64,000 nucleotides of DNA from Actinoplanes sp. TBRC 11911 (GTDB lineage Bacteria > Actinomycetota > Actinomycetes > Mycobacteriales > Micromonosporaceae), in the NCBI RefSeq assembly GCF_012933445.1, contig NZ_JABBNC010000007.1, forward strand, positions 62,001 through 126,000, in the 5' to 3' direction. Below the pieces are notes generated by a model that saw nothing but the letters and a program-made list of their open reading frames with translations, was not told the origin of the DNA and searched no databases. Position 1 is the stretch's first letter; every line of letters starts with the position of its first letter. Both the position numbers and the translations under genes were made by a program. This document shows positions 26,049 to 34,825 of the stretch, one piece after another.

Positions 26049-26903
26049 CTACGAAGTGATGTCCTTTTTGGTGAAGCGCCAGAACGCGAGACCCCAGAAG
26101 AGCGTCGCGTAGAGGATCGACGTGATCGCCCCCTTGGCAAGGTCATCGATCTGGGCCGGGGTGGAGAGCAACCCGATCCACGCGTTGCCGTAGTGACTGG
26201 GCAGCACGTCCCGTACGTCGCCCAGGGAGTTGATCTGATCGAGGATGCTGGACAGGATCCACACCATCACGGCACCACCGACCGCCCCCAGCGGCGCGTC
26301 CGTGAGCACCGACGCGAGGAAGGCCAGCCCCGCCACCACCAGCAGGCTCACCGCCAGGTAGGCGGCCACCGCGAGCACCCGCACCAGGCCCGACGCTTCC
26401 GGGATCTGCGACGAGACCATGCTGCCGAGCGGATGCCAGCCGTAGCGCAACGTGCCGGCCAGCAACCCGACGCCGGTCAGCAGCAGCAACGCCACCAGCG
26501 AATACCCGCCGGCCACCACCAGCTTGACGCCGAGCAGCCGGGCGCGCGGCACCGGAACCGCCAGCAGATAGCGCAGACTGCCCCAGCCCGCCTCGCTCGC
26601 CACCGTGTCGCCGAAGAACAGCGCGACCACCACGACCAGCAGGAACCCCGCCGACACCGCGAGGCAGAACAACGCGAAGTTGAGCCCGCCCGAGGTGGCC
26701 AGGTCGTTCAGGCTGCCGAACGGCCCCACGTCGTTCGGGTCGTCGTCGGTGCGGTTGCCGCCGAGCTCGAAGGCGATCAGCACGATCAACGGCAAGGCCG
26801 CCATGAACCCCAGAGCTAATTGCGTACGCCTCCGCGAAGCCTGCCGCCGCACCTCGGCCCACAGTGGCAGCGTCGCCGAGGGCCGGTACCCCATCGCGGT
26901 CAT
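26049..26903 (-). CDS. ABC transporter permease
   Basis: 284 aa from ATG 26903, overlapping the stop of the upstream fusion gene as ATGA. Six membrane helices: LALGFMAALPLIVLIAFELG, FALFCLAVSAGFLLVVVVAL, VVAGGYSLVALLLLTGVGLL, VLAVAAYLAVSLLVVAGLAF, GGAVMVWILSSILDQIN and a final ITSILYATLFWGLAFWRF. The ASEAGWGSLRYLLAVPVPRA segment is typical of ABC-2 permeases. It forms the membrane part of the exporter whose ATPase is in the preceding fusion protein. Confidence 0.9.
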   Translation of the reverse strand: MTAMGYRPSATLPLWAEVRRQASRRRTQLALGFMAALPLIVLIAFELGGNRTDDDPNDVGPFGSLNDLATSGGLNFALFCLAVSAGFLLVVVVALFFGDTVASEAGWGSLRYLLAVPVPRARLLGVKLVVAGGYSLVALLLLTGVGLLAGTLRYGWHPLGSMVSSQIPEASGLVRVLAVAAYLAVSLLVVAGLAFLASVLTDAPLGAVGGAVMVWILSSILDQINSLGDVRDVLPSHYGNAWIGLLSTPAQIDDLAKGAITSILYATLFWGLAFWRFTKKDITS

Positions 26904-29638
26904 CGGTCCCCACTCCCCACCGAGTTGTCGCCCACCAGGGCCAGGAAGGCGTCCTCGAGGCGGCGCCGGGGCACCACCCGGTCGACGTCCACGCCCTCGC
27001 GCACCAGCGTCGCCACCAGTTCGGCGCGCGGTGTCCCGTTCATGTCCACGATCAGTCCGGAATTGCCGTCGTGGGTCACCGAGCGCACGCCCAGCCGGAT
27101 CAGGATCCGCTCGGCGGCCGGCACGTCGGAGACTTCGAGCTGCACCGACGGCGACTCGCCGACGATGTCGTCGACCGGGCCGGACGCGACGATCCGGCCC
27201 TTGTTGACCACCACGGCGTGCGTACAGGTCTGCTCCACCTCGGCCAGCAGATGGCTGGAGACCAGCACCGCCCGGCCCCCGGTGGCGTACCGGCGCAGCA
27301 CCCGGCGCATCTCGGCGATCTGCGGCGGATCGAGCCCGTCGGTCGGCTCGTCCAGCACCAGCAGCTCGGGCAGCCCCAGCATGGCCTGCGCGATGGCCAG
27401 CCGCTGCCGCATGCCGTGGCTGTACTTGCGGGTCTTGCGATGCACCGAGTCGCCCAGCCCGGCGATCTCCAGCGCCTCGTCGAAGTGCGCGTCCTCGAGC
27501 GGGCGGCCGGTCGCGGTCCAGTACGCCTTCAGATTGTCCAGCCCGGTCAGATGCGGCAGGAAGCCCGGCCCCTCGACCAGCGCACCCACCCGGGACAGGA
27601 TCGGCGAGCCCGGCACCAGGCGGTGACCGAAGACCAGCGCCTCCCCCTCGGTCGGCATGGTCAGGCCCATCAGCACCCGCAGCGTCGTGGTCTTGCCGGC
27701 GCCGTTCGGGCCGAGCAGCCCGACGACCTGGCCGCGCTCCACGGTGAAGCTGATGTCCTCCACCGCGACAAACCCGTCCGCGTACGCCTTGCGCAGGTCC
27801 CGCACGACCAGCGGCGTCTCGGCGAACTCGGGCTCGGCCGGCCGATCGCGTCGACGCAGCCGCCGCCGGCGCAACACCAGCACCACGAGCAGTCCGATCG
27901 CGAGCGCCACGAGCACCGCCGCGAGCACGTACCACCAGATGGCCTCGGGGTTGGCGATCGGCGTGCCCACCAGCGTCGGCAGCGTGAGCTGCGGTCCCAG
28001 CGCGACGGTGTAGGTCGCGGGTTGCGTCGGCGAGAGGAAGGCCTGGTCGGTGGTGGCGACGACGACCCGCACGCGGTGGCCGGGCGCGATCTCGCGGACG
28101 ATGCCGGGCAGGGTGACGCGCACCGGCCGGGCCTGGTCGATGAGGCTGGGCAGTCCGGTGAGCCGGACCGGGGCGATCAGGCCGGCGGTGAGCGTCTCGG
28201 CCCCGGTCTGGTCGACGTCGTAGAGCTTGACGAACAGCGTGGCCTCGCCGGTCGGGGACGCCGCCCGTAGTTGCAGCGTCGGCGCGCCGGCCACCTCGAC
28301 CGCGCTGCGCACCGGCGGCGACTCGAAGGTGGCGTGCTGTCCGGGGATGTCGTTGACGGTGCCGGCCAGCAGCGTGCTCAGCCGGGCGTCGGCGCCGGGC
28401 AGCGAGGAGAGCGCGGCCGGGTTCCCGTTCGGCGGGTTCGCGATCGGCTGCGCCGGGCCGGTCAGGTCCAGCCGGGTGGTCTCGGTTCCGCCGAGCCCCG
28501 GGTACGCCTTGACCGAGTACCCGTTCGTGACCAGCCCTCGATCCTCGGCGCTGAACCCGGCCACCCGCGAGTACGTGAAGCTCGACGCCGGCGCCGTCCC
28601 CTCGCCCTTGAGGTAGTGGTCGAGCCACTGGGCGGTCAGGAACTGCACCCGGTCCTGGTCGGTCTTCGGGCCCACGCCGCCGTCGTGCCCGCCGGTGAAC
28701 CAGGCGACCCGCACGGGCGTACCGGTCGCGGCGATGCCCCGGGCGTTGGCGTCCGCCTCGGAGAGCGGGAAGAGCGAGTCGACCTCGCCCTGGATCAGCA
28801 GTGTCGGCGCCTTGATCTGATCGAGCACCGGCGCCGGGCTGGATCGGTGCAGCAGGTCGAGCGTCTTCTGGTCGGGGTGCCCGGCGGTGGCCAGCGAGAA
28901 GTAGGCGGCGCACACGTCCGGCGCGAACCGGCCGCAGGCGGGGTCGATGCCGCTGGTGGCGGTGCTCTGACCGGCCGGGACCGCACCCGCGTTGCCGAAG
29001 AAGATGCCGGCCCAGCCCTTCTTGAACACGCCGGTCGCGCTCGTGTCCGCGGACTGCTGCAGGAAGGCGTGGCCGAGGTCATTCCATGTGATGGACGGCA
29101 CAATCGCGTCGACGCGGTGGTCCTGCGCGGCCAGCAGCAGCGCCAGCGCCCCGCCGTAGGAGCCGCCGACCACCGCCACCCGCGGATCGCCGGGCGCGTC
29201 GGTCTGGATCTCCGGGCGGGCGGCCAGCCAGTCGAGCAGTCCTTCCGCGTCGCGCACCTCGTAGTCGGGGCTGTCCAGATGGATCTGCCCGCCGCTGTGC
29301 CCGAACCCCTGCGCGGTATACGTCAGCACCGCGTAGCCGCGCTGCACCAGCTTCTTCGCGTCGGTGTCGAGCGACTCTTTGGTGCCGCCAAAGCCATGCG
29401 CGAGCAGAACCGCCGGGACCTTGCCGGAACGATCATCGGGCAAGTAGAGCCGGGTGTCGATGGAGACCGCTTGATTGCGGTCCGGGCCGGTGAGCATCGC
29501 GATCATCTGATCGTGCGTGGTCCACGAGTCACGATCCGGCCAGGCGGCCCAGCCGACGACCGCGGCGATCAATGCGACGACCACCGCGGAGGCGATGAGG
29601 CGTCCGCGGGTCATCCGTAATCGGCGCAGCCCAGACAT
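26900..29638 (-). CDS. Fusion: secreted alpha/beta hydrolase - membrane helix - ABC ATPase
   Basis: 912 aa. Residues 14-32 are a signal anchor. Residues 50-340 are an alpha/beta hydrolase of the X-Pro dipeptidyl-peptidase/CocE type: VAVVGGSYGGALALLLAAQ (nucleophile Ser), LIQGEVDSLFPLSEA (Asp) and FTGGHDGGVG (His). Residues 360-550 are a beta-sandwich as in that family. A second membrane helix (WYVLAAVLVALAIGLLVVLV, about 575-595) leads to a complete ABC ATPase: GLLGPNGAGKTTTLR (Walker A), KYSHGMRQRLAIAQ (signature), LLVLDEPTDGLDP (Walker B). So hydrolase outside, ATPase inside, one chain. The permease follows with ATGA overlap. Export coupled to processing is inferred. Confidence 0.9.
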   Translation of the reverse strand: MSGLRRLRMTRGRLIASAVVVALIAAVVGWAAWPDRDSWTTHDQMIAMLTGPDRNQAVSIDTRLYLPDDRSGKVPAVLLAHGFGGTKESLDTDAKKLVQRGYAVLTYTAQGFGHSGGQIHLDSPDYEVRDAEGLLDWLAARPEIQTDAPGDPRVAVVGGSYGGALALLLAAQDHRVDAIVPSITWNDLGHAFLQQSADTSATGVFKKGWAGIFFGNAGAVPAGQSTATSGIDPACGRFAPDVCAAYFSLATAGHPDQKTLDLLHRSSPAPVLDQIKAPTLLIQGEVDSLFPLSEADANARGIAATGTPVRVAWFTGGHDGGVGPKTDQDRVQFLTAQWLDHYLKGEGTAPASSFTYSRVAGFSAEDRGLVTNGYSVKAYPGLGGTETTRLDLTGPAQPIANPPNGNPAALSSLPGADARLSTLLAGTVNDIPGQHATFESPPVRSAVEVAGAPTLQLRAASPTGEATLFVKLYDVDQTGAETLTAGLIAPVRLTGLPSLIDQARPVRVTLPGIVREIAPGHRVRVVVATTDQAFLSPTQPATYTVALGPQLTLPTLVGTPIANPEAIWWYVLAAVLVALAIGLLVVLVLRRRRLRRRDRPAEPEFAETPLVVRDLRKAYADGFVAVEDISFTVERGQVVGLLGPNGAGKTTTLRVLMGLTMPTEGEALVFGHRLVPGSPILSRVGALVEGPGFLPHLTGLDNLKAYWTATGRPLEDAHFDEALEIAGLGDSVHRKTRKYSHGMRQRLAIAQAMLGLPELLVLDEPTDGLDPPQIAEMRRVLRRYATGGRAVLVSSHLLAEVEQTCTHAVVVNKGRIVASGPVDDIVGESPSVQLEVSDVPAAERILIRLGVRSVTHDGNSGLIVDMNGTPRAELVATLVREGVDVDRVVPRRRLEDAFLALVGDNSVGSGDR

Positions 29639-29769
29639 GCCGTGAACGGTAACCGGGATGCCCAGGTTGTTGCCTGTGAAAGCTCTCAGCGAACCGGTCG
29701 GGGACTCTCAGCTTGTTCCGGGCGATAGCGTGGACGATCGGAGCCGGCTCTGAATGGAAGGCACTCTCT

Positions 29770-31980
29770 GTGGCTGACGAACTGACGCTCACCGTCACCC
29801 TGCGTCCGGCCGCTCTCGACGCTCGCCGAGGCATCGTCCGCCTCCACCCGGAGGTGATGGCCGCGCTGGCGATCAACCCCGGCGATCCGGTACGCCTGAC
29901 CGGTCCGCGCACGACCGCAGGCGTCGCCGCCCGCACCGAGACCCCCGCGAGCCGGGCGCTGCTCTACGCCGACGACCTGACCCTGGGCAACCTCGGTATG
30001 CGCGACGGCGGCCAGGTCACGATCGCCCCGCTGCCGGTGGTGGCGGCCCGGCGGGTGACGCTCAGCGGCCCGGCCGAGATCGTCGCCGTCGTCTCCCCGG
30101 AGATGCTGCGGCTCGCCCTGCTCGGCAAGGTGGTCAGCTCCGGCGACGACGTCTCGCTGCTCCCGCAGGACGTGCTGCCCGAGGCCGGCAACCGCTCGCT
30201 GGTCGAGGCGGCCCGGCGCAGCCTGGCGAACCGCGTCGGGTACGCCTGGACCAGCACCCTGCTCACCGTCGTCGCGGTCGAGGACGCGGACGCCGCCCTG
30301 GTCACCATGGACACGGTGGTGGGCTGGGCGGACGGGCAGTTCGCGGCCCCCACGCACGGTCCCGCGGCGGCGGTCCGGCCGCACGCGCCCGCCTCCACCG
30401 ACCCCGAGGTGCCGCCGCCTAGCCTCGACGACCTGCCCGGCCTGCGCGCCCAGGCCAAGGAGCTGCAGGAGCTGCTCGATCTCGGCTTCCACCACGGCGA
30501 GGTGCTGACCCGGCTGGGCACCAAGGTGTCGCTCGGCGTGCTGATCTCCGGCCCGTCCGGCTCCGGCAAGTCGGCGCTGGTGCGTGCGGTGGCGGCGCAG
30601 GTGGGCGCGCGGGTGGTGCCGGTCTGGGCGCCCGAGCTCGCGGCGCTGACCAACGACGCGGCGGCCGGCCGGCTGCGTCAGCTCGTCCGCGACGCCCGCG
30701 GCCCCGAGCCCGCCGTGCTGATCTTCTCGGACGTCGAGGCGCTCGCCCCGCGCGACGAGCCCGGCCCGTTGTCGACGGTGTTCCGGCAGATCCTGGCCGA
30801 GGTGGTGGGCGCCGGCGTGGCGGTGGTGTGCACGACCAGCCGTCCCGAGTCGGTCGACCCGTCGCTGCGCGCGCCCGACCTGCTGGCGGTCCAGCTCGCC
30901 GTGCCGCTGCCCGACTCGGCGATGCGCCGCGAGCAGCTCGGCGTGCTCACCCGCGGCATGCCCTTGGCCGAGGACGTACGCCTCGACGACGTCGCCGGCC
31001 GCACCCCCGGCTTCGTGGCCGCCGACCTCGGTGCCCTGGCCCGCGAGGCCGGTGTTCGCGCCGCCCTGCGCCAGAAGGAGTCCGAGTCACCGACCGTGGC
31101 GATGGCCGACTTCGAGGCCGCGCTCGACGTGGTCCGGCCCACCTCGATGGCCGACTCGACGCTCGAGGTGGCCGCCGTGACCCTGGACGACGTCGGCGAC
31201 ATGGCCGAGGTCAAGCAGGTGCTCACCGAGTCGGTGCTGTGGCCGCTGACCTATCCGGACACGTTCGCCCGGCTCGGGGTGTCCCCGCCGCGCGGTGTCC
31301 TGCTCTACGGCCCGCCCGGCTGCGGCAAGACATACCTGGTGAAGGCGATCGCCGGCACCGGGCGCGCGAACGTGCTCTCGGTCAAGGGCGCCGAGCTGCT
31401 CAGCAAGTGGGTCGGCGACAGCGAGCGGGCGGTGCGGGCGCTGTTCCGCCGGGCCCGGGAAGCGGCGCCCACGCTGGTCTTCCTCGACGAGGTGGACGCG
31501 CTCGCGCCGACCCGTGGCCAGGCGACCGACGGCGGCACCACTGACCGCGTGGTGGCCGCGCTGCTGACCGAATTGGACGGCGTGGAAGACCTGCGCAACG
31601 TCGTCGTGGTCGGGGCGACCAACCGGCCCGACCTGATCGACCCGGCGCTGCTGCGGCCCGGCCGGCTGGAACGCCTGGTCTACGTGCCGCCGCCGGACGC
31701 CGAGGCGCGGGCCGCGATCCTGCGGGCGTCGGCCCAGACCGTTCCGCTGGACGAGTCGGTCGACCTGGTAAAGCTGGGGGCCGAGCTGACCGGTTTCTCG
31801 GCTGCCGACTGTGCGGCGCTGATCCGGGAGTCGGCGCTGGCCGCGATGCGGGACTCGCTGGAGGCGACGACGGTAACCGCGGCGAACGTGGCGAACGCGC
31901 GGGAACGGGTGCGGGCGTCGCTCGATCCGGTTCAGGTGGGGTGGCTCGAGGCGTACGCGGAAAACCACCAGCGCGGCTGA
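29770..31980 (+). CDS. Double-AAA ATPase, CDC48-like
   Basis: 736 aa from GTG 29770 (GGAAGG upstream). The N-terminal 200 residues form a CDC48-N-like double-psi barrel (TLTVTLRPAALDARRGIVRL). The first AAA domain has GVLISGPSGSGKSALVRAVA but a weak Walker B (VLIFSDVEALAP). The second is canonical: GVLLYGPPGCGKTYLVKAIA, TLVFLDEVDALAPTRG, ATNRPDLIDPALLRPGRLER. It is an actinobacterial CDC48 relative that unfolds proteins; partners are unknown. Divergent from the fusion exporter. Confidence 0.92.
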   Translation: MADELTLTVTLRPAALDARRGIVRLHPEVMAALAINPGDPVRLTGPRTTAGVAARTETPASRALLYADDLTLGNLGMRDGGQVTIAPLPVVAARRVTLSGPAEIVAVVSPEMLRLALLGKVVSSGDDVSLLPQDVLPEAGNRSLVEAARRSLANRVGYAWTSTLLTVVAVEDADAALVTMDTVVGWADGQFAAPTHGPAAAVRPHAPASTDPEVPPPSLDDLPGLRAQAKELQELLDLGFHHGEVLTRLGTKVSLGVLISGPSGSGKSALVRAVAAQVGARVVPVWAPELAALTNDAAAGRLRQLVRDARGPEPAVLIFSDVEALAPRDEPGPLSTVFRQILAEVVGAGVAVVCTTSRPESVDPSLRAPDLLAVQLAVPLPDSAMRREQLGVLTRGMPLAEDVRLDDVAGRTPGFVAADLGALAREAGVRAALRQKESESPTVAMADFEAALDVVRPTSMADSTLEVAAVTLDDVGDMAEVKQVLTESVLWPLTYPDTFARLGVSPPRGVLLYGPPGCGKTYLVKAIAGTGRANVLSVKGAELLSKWVGDSERAVRALFRRAREAAPTLVFLDEVDALAPTRGQATDGGTTDRVVAALLTELDGVEDLRNVVVVGATNRPDLIDPALLRPGRLERLVYVPPPDAEARAAILRASAQTVPLDESVDLVKLGAELTGFSAADCAALIRESALAAMRDSLEATTVTAANVANARERVRASLDPVQVGWLEAYAENHQRG

Positions 31981-31982
31981 GG

Positions 31983-32294
31983 TCAACGACGACGCGTACG
32001 GGCTCGGGTGGATCTCAGGCGCCGCAGGCGGCCGACCAGCACCGGGTCGTGCTCGAGCGCGGCCGGGTTGTCGAGAAGCGTGTTGAGCAGCTGGTAATAG
32101 CGCGTGGACGAGACGCCGAACGTGTCCCGGATCGCCTGTTCCTTGCTGCCGGCGTGCTTCCACCACCGGCTCTCGAACTCGAGGATCTGCAGCTCGCGAT
32201 CGTCGAGGGCGGCCTCGGAGTGTTCCGGCGCGCGCTGAGCGGGGATGTGCTCCGGCTCTTGGTCCTGCTCTTGTGGAGCGGGGTTGGGCTCCAT
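31983..32294 (-). CDS. DUF3263 protein (sigma-like HTH)
   Basis: 103 aa from ATG 32294. The core ILEFESRWWKHAGSKEQAIR, DTFGVSSTRYYQLLNTLLDN is the DUF3263 helix-turn-helix of actinobacteria, followed by a basic tail (LRRLRSTRARTRRR). Members are putative transcription regulators. A 22-bp near-perfect palindrome lies 36-57 nt upstream of the start. It ends 2 nt from the CDC48-like stop on the other strand. Confidence 0.88.
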   Translation of the reverse strand: MEPNPAPQEQDQEPEHIPAQRAPEHSEAALDDRELQILEFESRWWKHAGSKEQAIRDTFGVSSTRYYQLLNTLLDNPAALEHDPVLVGRLRRLRSTRARTRRR

Positions 32295-32329
32295 GGCGCT
32301 CCAAAAACGAATGCACGACTGCAGCGGAA

Positions 32330-32351
32330 CCGCCAGCATAAATGCTGGCGG
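32330..32351. promoter_or_regulatory. 22-bp palindrome upstream of the DUF3263 gene
   Basis: CCGCCAGCAT (32330-32339), AA, ATGCTGGCGG (32342-32351): 10-bp perfect arms. The two-base centre is too tight for an RNA hairpin loop, so a dimeric DNA-binding protein site is more likely. It lies between the end of the ABC permease gene and the DUF3263 start. Confidence 0.5.
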
Positions 32352-32383
32352 CCCTCCCTCCGCATGGGCAGCTCGACGTTACC

Positions 32384-33382
32384 TCATGTCACGTCTCGCT
32401 TACGCATCGTCCACAGAGAAGCAATCACAACGAGGAGAAAAATCGCGGCGAGGCCGGTGCCGGCCATCTGCCAGGTGAGCGTGAGCGTGTCCGGCTGACA
32501 GCCGCTGGTGGCGCTGAAGTCGCACGACGAGGTGTCCTGGATCGTGTACCGCTTGCTCATCCAGGCGATCATCCAGACCGGAATCAGGTAGGCCTCGAAG
32601 AACTTGACGTGGGCCAGGTTCAGCACCGTGCCGAGACCGAACTGGAAGACGATGACCAGGCCGACGACCGCGCCGAGCGCCATCGCGGTGTGCCGGCCGA
32701 TCGAGGCGAGACCGAAGCCGAGAGTGCCCGCCGCGACAACCAGGCCCAGGCCGCGCAGCTCCATCAGGGCCATCGACTGCCAGGCGCCCGAGGTCATGCT
32801 GGCGGTGCTGCCGCGGGCGTGCGCGATGAGGACGAACAGGCCGGTCCAGGCGGCGGCGAGGACGACGGTCAGCGCGGTCACCCCGACCAGGAACGCGGCC
32901 AGCTTGGTGCTCAGCACGCGGATCCGCTGGGGTCGCCAGAGCAGCAGGTTCATCATGCCGCCGCTGCTCCACTCGGCCCCGACGAAGCTGGCGCCGACAA
33001 TGAACGCGACCACCGCCATGATCGCCGCCAGCGTAGTGACCATATCCGGAAATTTCTCGCGGAAGTCGAATGTGGGCGGCATGTACCACTCGGCCGCAAA
33101 ATTGTCCGGGGTCGGGGTGTAGAGGTTCGCGCAGTCCGGGGCGTCCGCGGCGCCCTGGGCCGCCGCGCAGTCCGCTTTCACCTTCTCGGCATCGGCCAGC
33201 GCCGAACGGTATTCGTTCTGCGCCTTCAGCTGCGCCGCGGCGATCTGATCGGGGCCGACCTTTTCGCTGGTGAGGAACGTGCCGGCCGCGACCGCCGCGA
33301 GGATGAGCAGGCCGCCCAGCACGAACAGCCGGGTGAAGCGGCGCTTGAGCAGCCGCCGGGTCTCCGCCTGGTAGAGGCTCAT
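32384..33382 (-). CDS. ABC transporter permease
   Basis: 332 aa from ATG 33382, overlapping the ATPase stop as ATGA. N-terminal helix LFVLGGLLILAAVAAGTFLT, a large external loop with Cys residues (DCAAAQGAADAPDCANLY), then five helices including AIMAVVAFIVGASFVGAEWS and AMALGAVVGLVIVFQFGLG. The GAEWSSGGMMNLLLWRPQRI segment is typical of ABC-2 type permeases. With the ATPase it forms an exporter of unknown substrate. Confidence 0.9.
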   Translation of the reverse strand: MSLYQAETRRLLKRRFTRLFVLGGLLILAAVAAGTFLTSEKVGPDQIAAAQLKAQNEYRSALADAEKVKADCAAAQGAADAPDCANLYTPTPDNFAAEWYMPPTFDFREKFPDMVTTLAAIMAVVAFIVGASFVGAEWSSGGMMNLLLWRPQRIRVLSTKLAAFLVGVTALTVVLAAAWTGLFVLIAHARGSTASMTSGAWQSMALMELRGLGLVVAAGTLGFGLASIGRHTAMALGAVVGLVIVFQFGLGTVLNLAHVKFFEAYLIPVWMIAWMSKRYTIQDTSSCDFSATSGCQPDTLTLTWQMAGTGLAAIFLLVVIASLWTMRKRDVT

Positions 33383-34368
33383 TCGCCCCACCCGCCCTGC
33401 GCCGGCGCCATCGCGGTCTGGTCGACTTGTCGGTTCTTGCCGTCCACCGGGGCGGTCTGGGTGATCTCCAGGAAGACGCTCTCCAGGTCGGCGGCCAGCG
33501 GACTCAGCTCGCTCACGTAGATCTGCTTCTCGGCGAGGATCCGGGTGATCTGGGCCGGGTTCCCGGCGTTGCCGACCGTGAAGTGGTCATGTTCGACGGT
33601 GACCTGGGCGCCGTTGGCCCGCAGCAGCTCGACCGCGCTGCGCGTGTCGACCCCCGGCTCCAGCCGCACCTTGACGCCGCCGGCCTCGGCGTGCTGCGCG
33701 AGCACGTCGGCCACCTTCCCGTACGCCACCCGGCGTCCCGCCGAGATGATGGTGACCGAGTCGCAGATGAGCTGGATCTCCGCGAGGATGTGGCTGGACA
33801 GCACGACGGTCATGCCGGACTCGGCCAGCGTGCGCATCAACGTGCGCATCTCCCGGATGCCACCCGGGTCCAGCCCGTTCGCCGGTTCGTCCAGGATCAG
33901 CAGCGCCGGCTCCTTGAGCAGCGCGGACGCGACCGCGAGCCGTTGCTTCATGCCGAGCGAGTACGTCTTGACCCGGTCCTTGGCGCGGTCCCGCAGCCCG
34001 ACCAGCTCCAGCACGGCGACGACCCGGTTGCGGTCCACGCAGCCCGCGTCGGCGAGCAGCGACAGCGTGTCCCGTGCGGTGAAGTTGCCGAAGAACTGCG
34101 GGCTCTCCACAATCGCGCCCACCCGCCCCGCGACCCGCGGCAGGTTGACCGGCACCTCCTGGCCGAGCAGCGCCATCCGCCCGCCGTTGGGCTTGATCAG
34201 GCCGAGCAGCGTACGCAGGGTGGTGGTCTTGCCCGAGCCGTTGGGCCCGAGAAAGCCGTGCACCTGCCCGGCCTCGACCACCATGTCGAAGCCGTCCAGC
34301 GCCTTCCGTACGCCCTTGCGGCTGCGATACGTCTTCCGCAGCCCGGCGATCTCCAGTACGGGACTCAT
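33379..34368 (-). CDS. ABC transporter ATP-binding protein
   Basis: 329 aa from ATG 34368 (TAGAGT -10 element close upstream). Walker A GFLGPNGSGKTTTLRTLLGL, Q-loop near IVESPQFFGN, signature TYSLGMKQRLAVAS, Walker B LLILDEPANGLDP, H-loop LSSHILAEI. The C-terminal 90 residues (KVRLEPGVDTRSAVELLRAN) are the usual regulatory extension of drug or lantibiotic exporters. Coupled to the permease by a 4-nt overlap. Confidence 0.93.
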   Translation of the reverse strand: MSPVLEIAGLRKTYRSRKGVRKALDGFDMVVEAGQVHGFLGPNGSGKTTTLRTLLGLIKPNGGRMALLGQEVPVNLPRVAGRVGAIVESPQFFGNFTARDTLSLLADAGCVDRNRVVAVLELVGLRDRAKDRVKTYSLGMKQRLAVASALLKEPALLILDEPANGLDPGGIREMRTLMRTLAESGMTVVLSSHILAEIQLICDSVTIISAGRRVAYGKVADVLAQHAEAGGVKVRLEPGVDTRSAVELLRANGAQVTVEHDHFTVGNAGNPAQITRILAEKQIYVSELSPLAADLESVFLEITQTAPVDGKNRQVDQTAMAPAQGGWGE

Positions 34369-34401
34369 CCGCGAGACTCTAGGCAACTTCGTCAATGTCC
34401 G

Positions 34402-34788
34402 CTATGCGCGGAACGCCGTGATGTCATCTCGCAGAGTGTCATCCAGGTCTCCCGCCCCGAGCCGCTCAACCACACCGTTCACCCGTACGTGCTGCTCGGG
34501 ATGCCCCGCCCAGTAGTCGCGCGGAACGCGCAGCACCGCCACGAGAAGGTCCCCGGGGTAGAAGTCACCCTCGGCCAGCGGATCCTCCTCCAGCCGGTCG
34601 AGCGCGAGCGGCAGCAGCGCCCCCAGCCCCACCTTCTGCCCGATGAGAACCCGAAGGTCCTCGGTGTCGAGGCTGCCCACCGGCCGCCGCCGAAGCCCGT
34701 GAACAGTCGCGACGAGCCGCGTGGCCCCGGCGGGCGGATCCCCCCAGTAGTCCTCCTCGATCTCCTCGAGCGACCGCTCCTCGGACAT
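34402..34788 (-). CDS. CdiI-type immunity protein
   Basis: 128 aa from ATG 34788 (34809 is possible). DYWGDPPAGATRLVATVHGL, RRRPVGSLDTEDLRVLIGQK and LPLALDRLEEDPLAEGDFYP match the contact-dependent growth inhibition immunity family common in actinobacteria. It should bind and neutralise the toxin encoded just upstream (stop of the toxin at 34826). Acidic overall, cytoplasmic. Confidence 0.85.
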   Translation of the reverse strand: MSEERSLEEIEEDYWGDPPAGATRLVATVHGLRRRPVGSLDTEDLRVLIGQKVGLGALLPLALDRLEEDPLAEGDFYPGDLLVAVLRVPRDYWAGHPEQHVRVNGVVERLGAGDLDDTLRDDITAFRA

Positions 34789-34825
34789 CGCGAGATCACC
34801 TCCTCCCATCGTCGACGTGTGGATC

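Noticed and set aside
29713..29769. Upstream start for the CDC48-like ATPase
   Set aside because: The GTG at 29770 has the ribosome binding site and begins the conserved N-domain.
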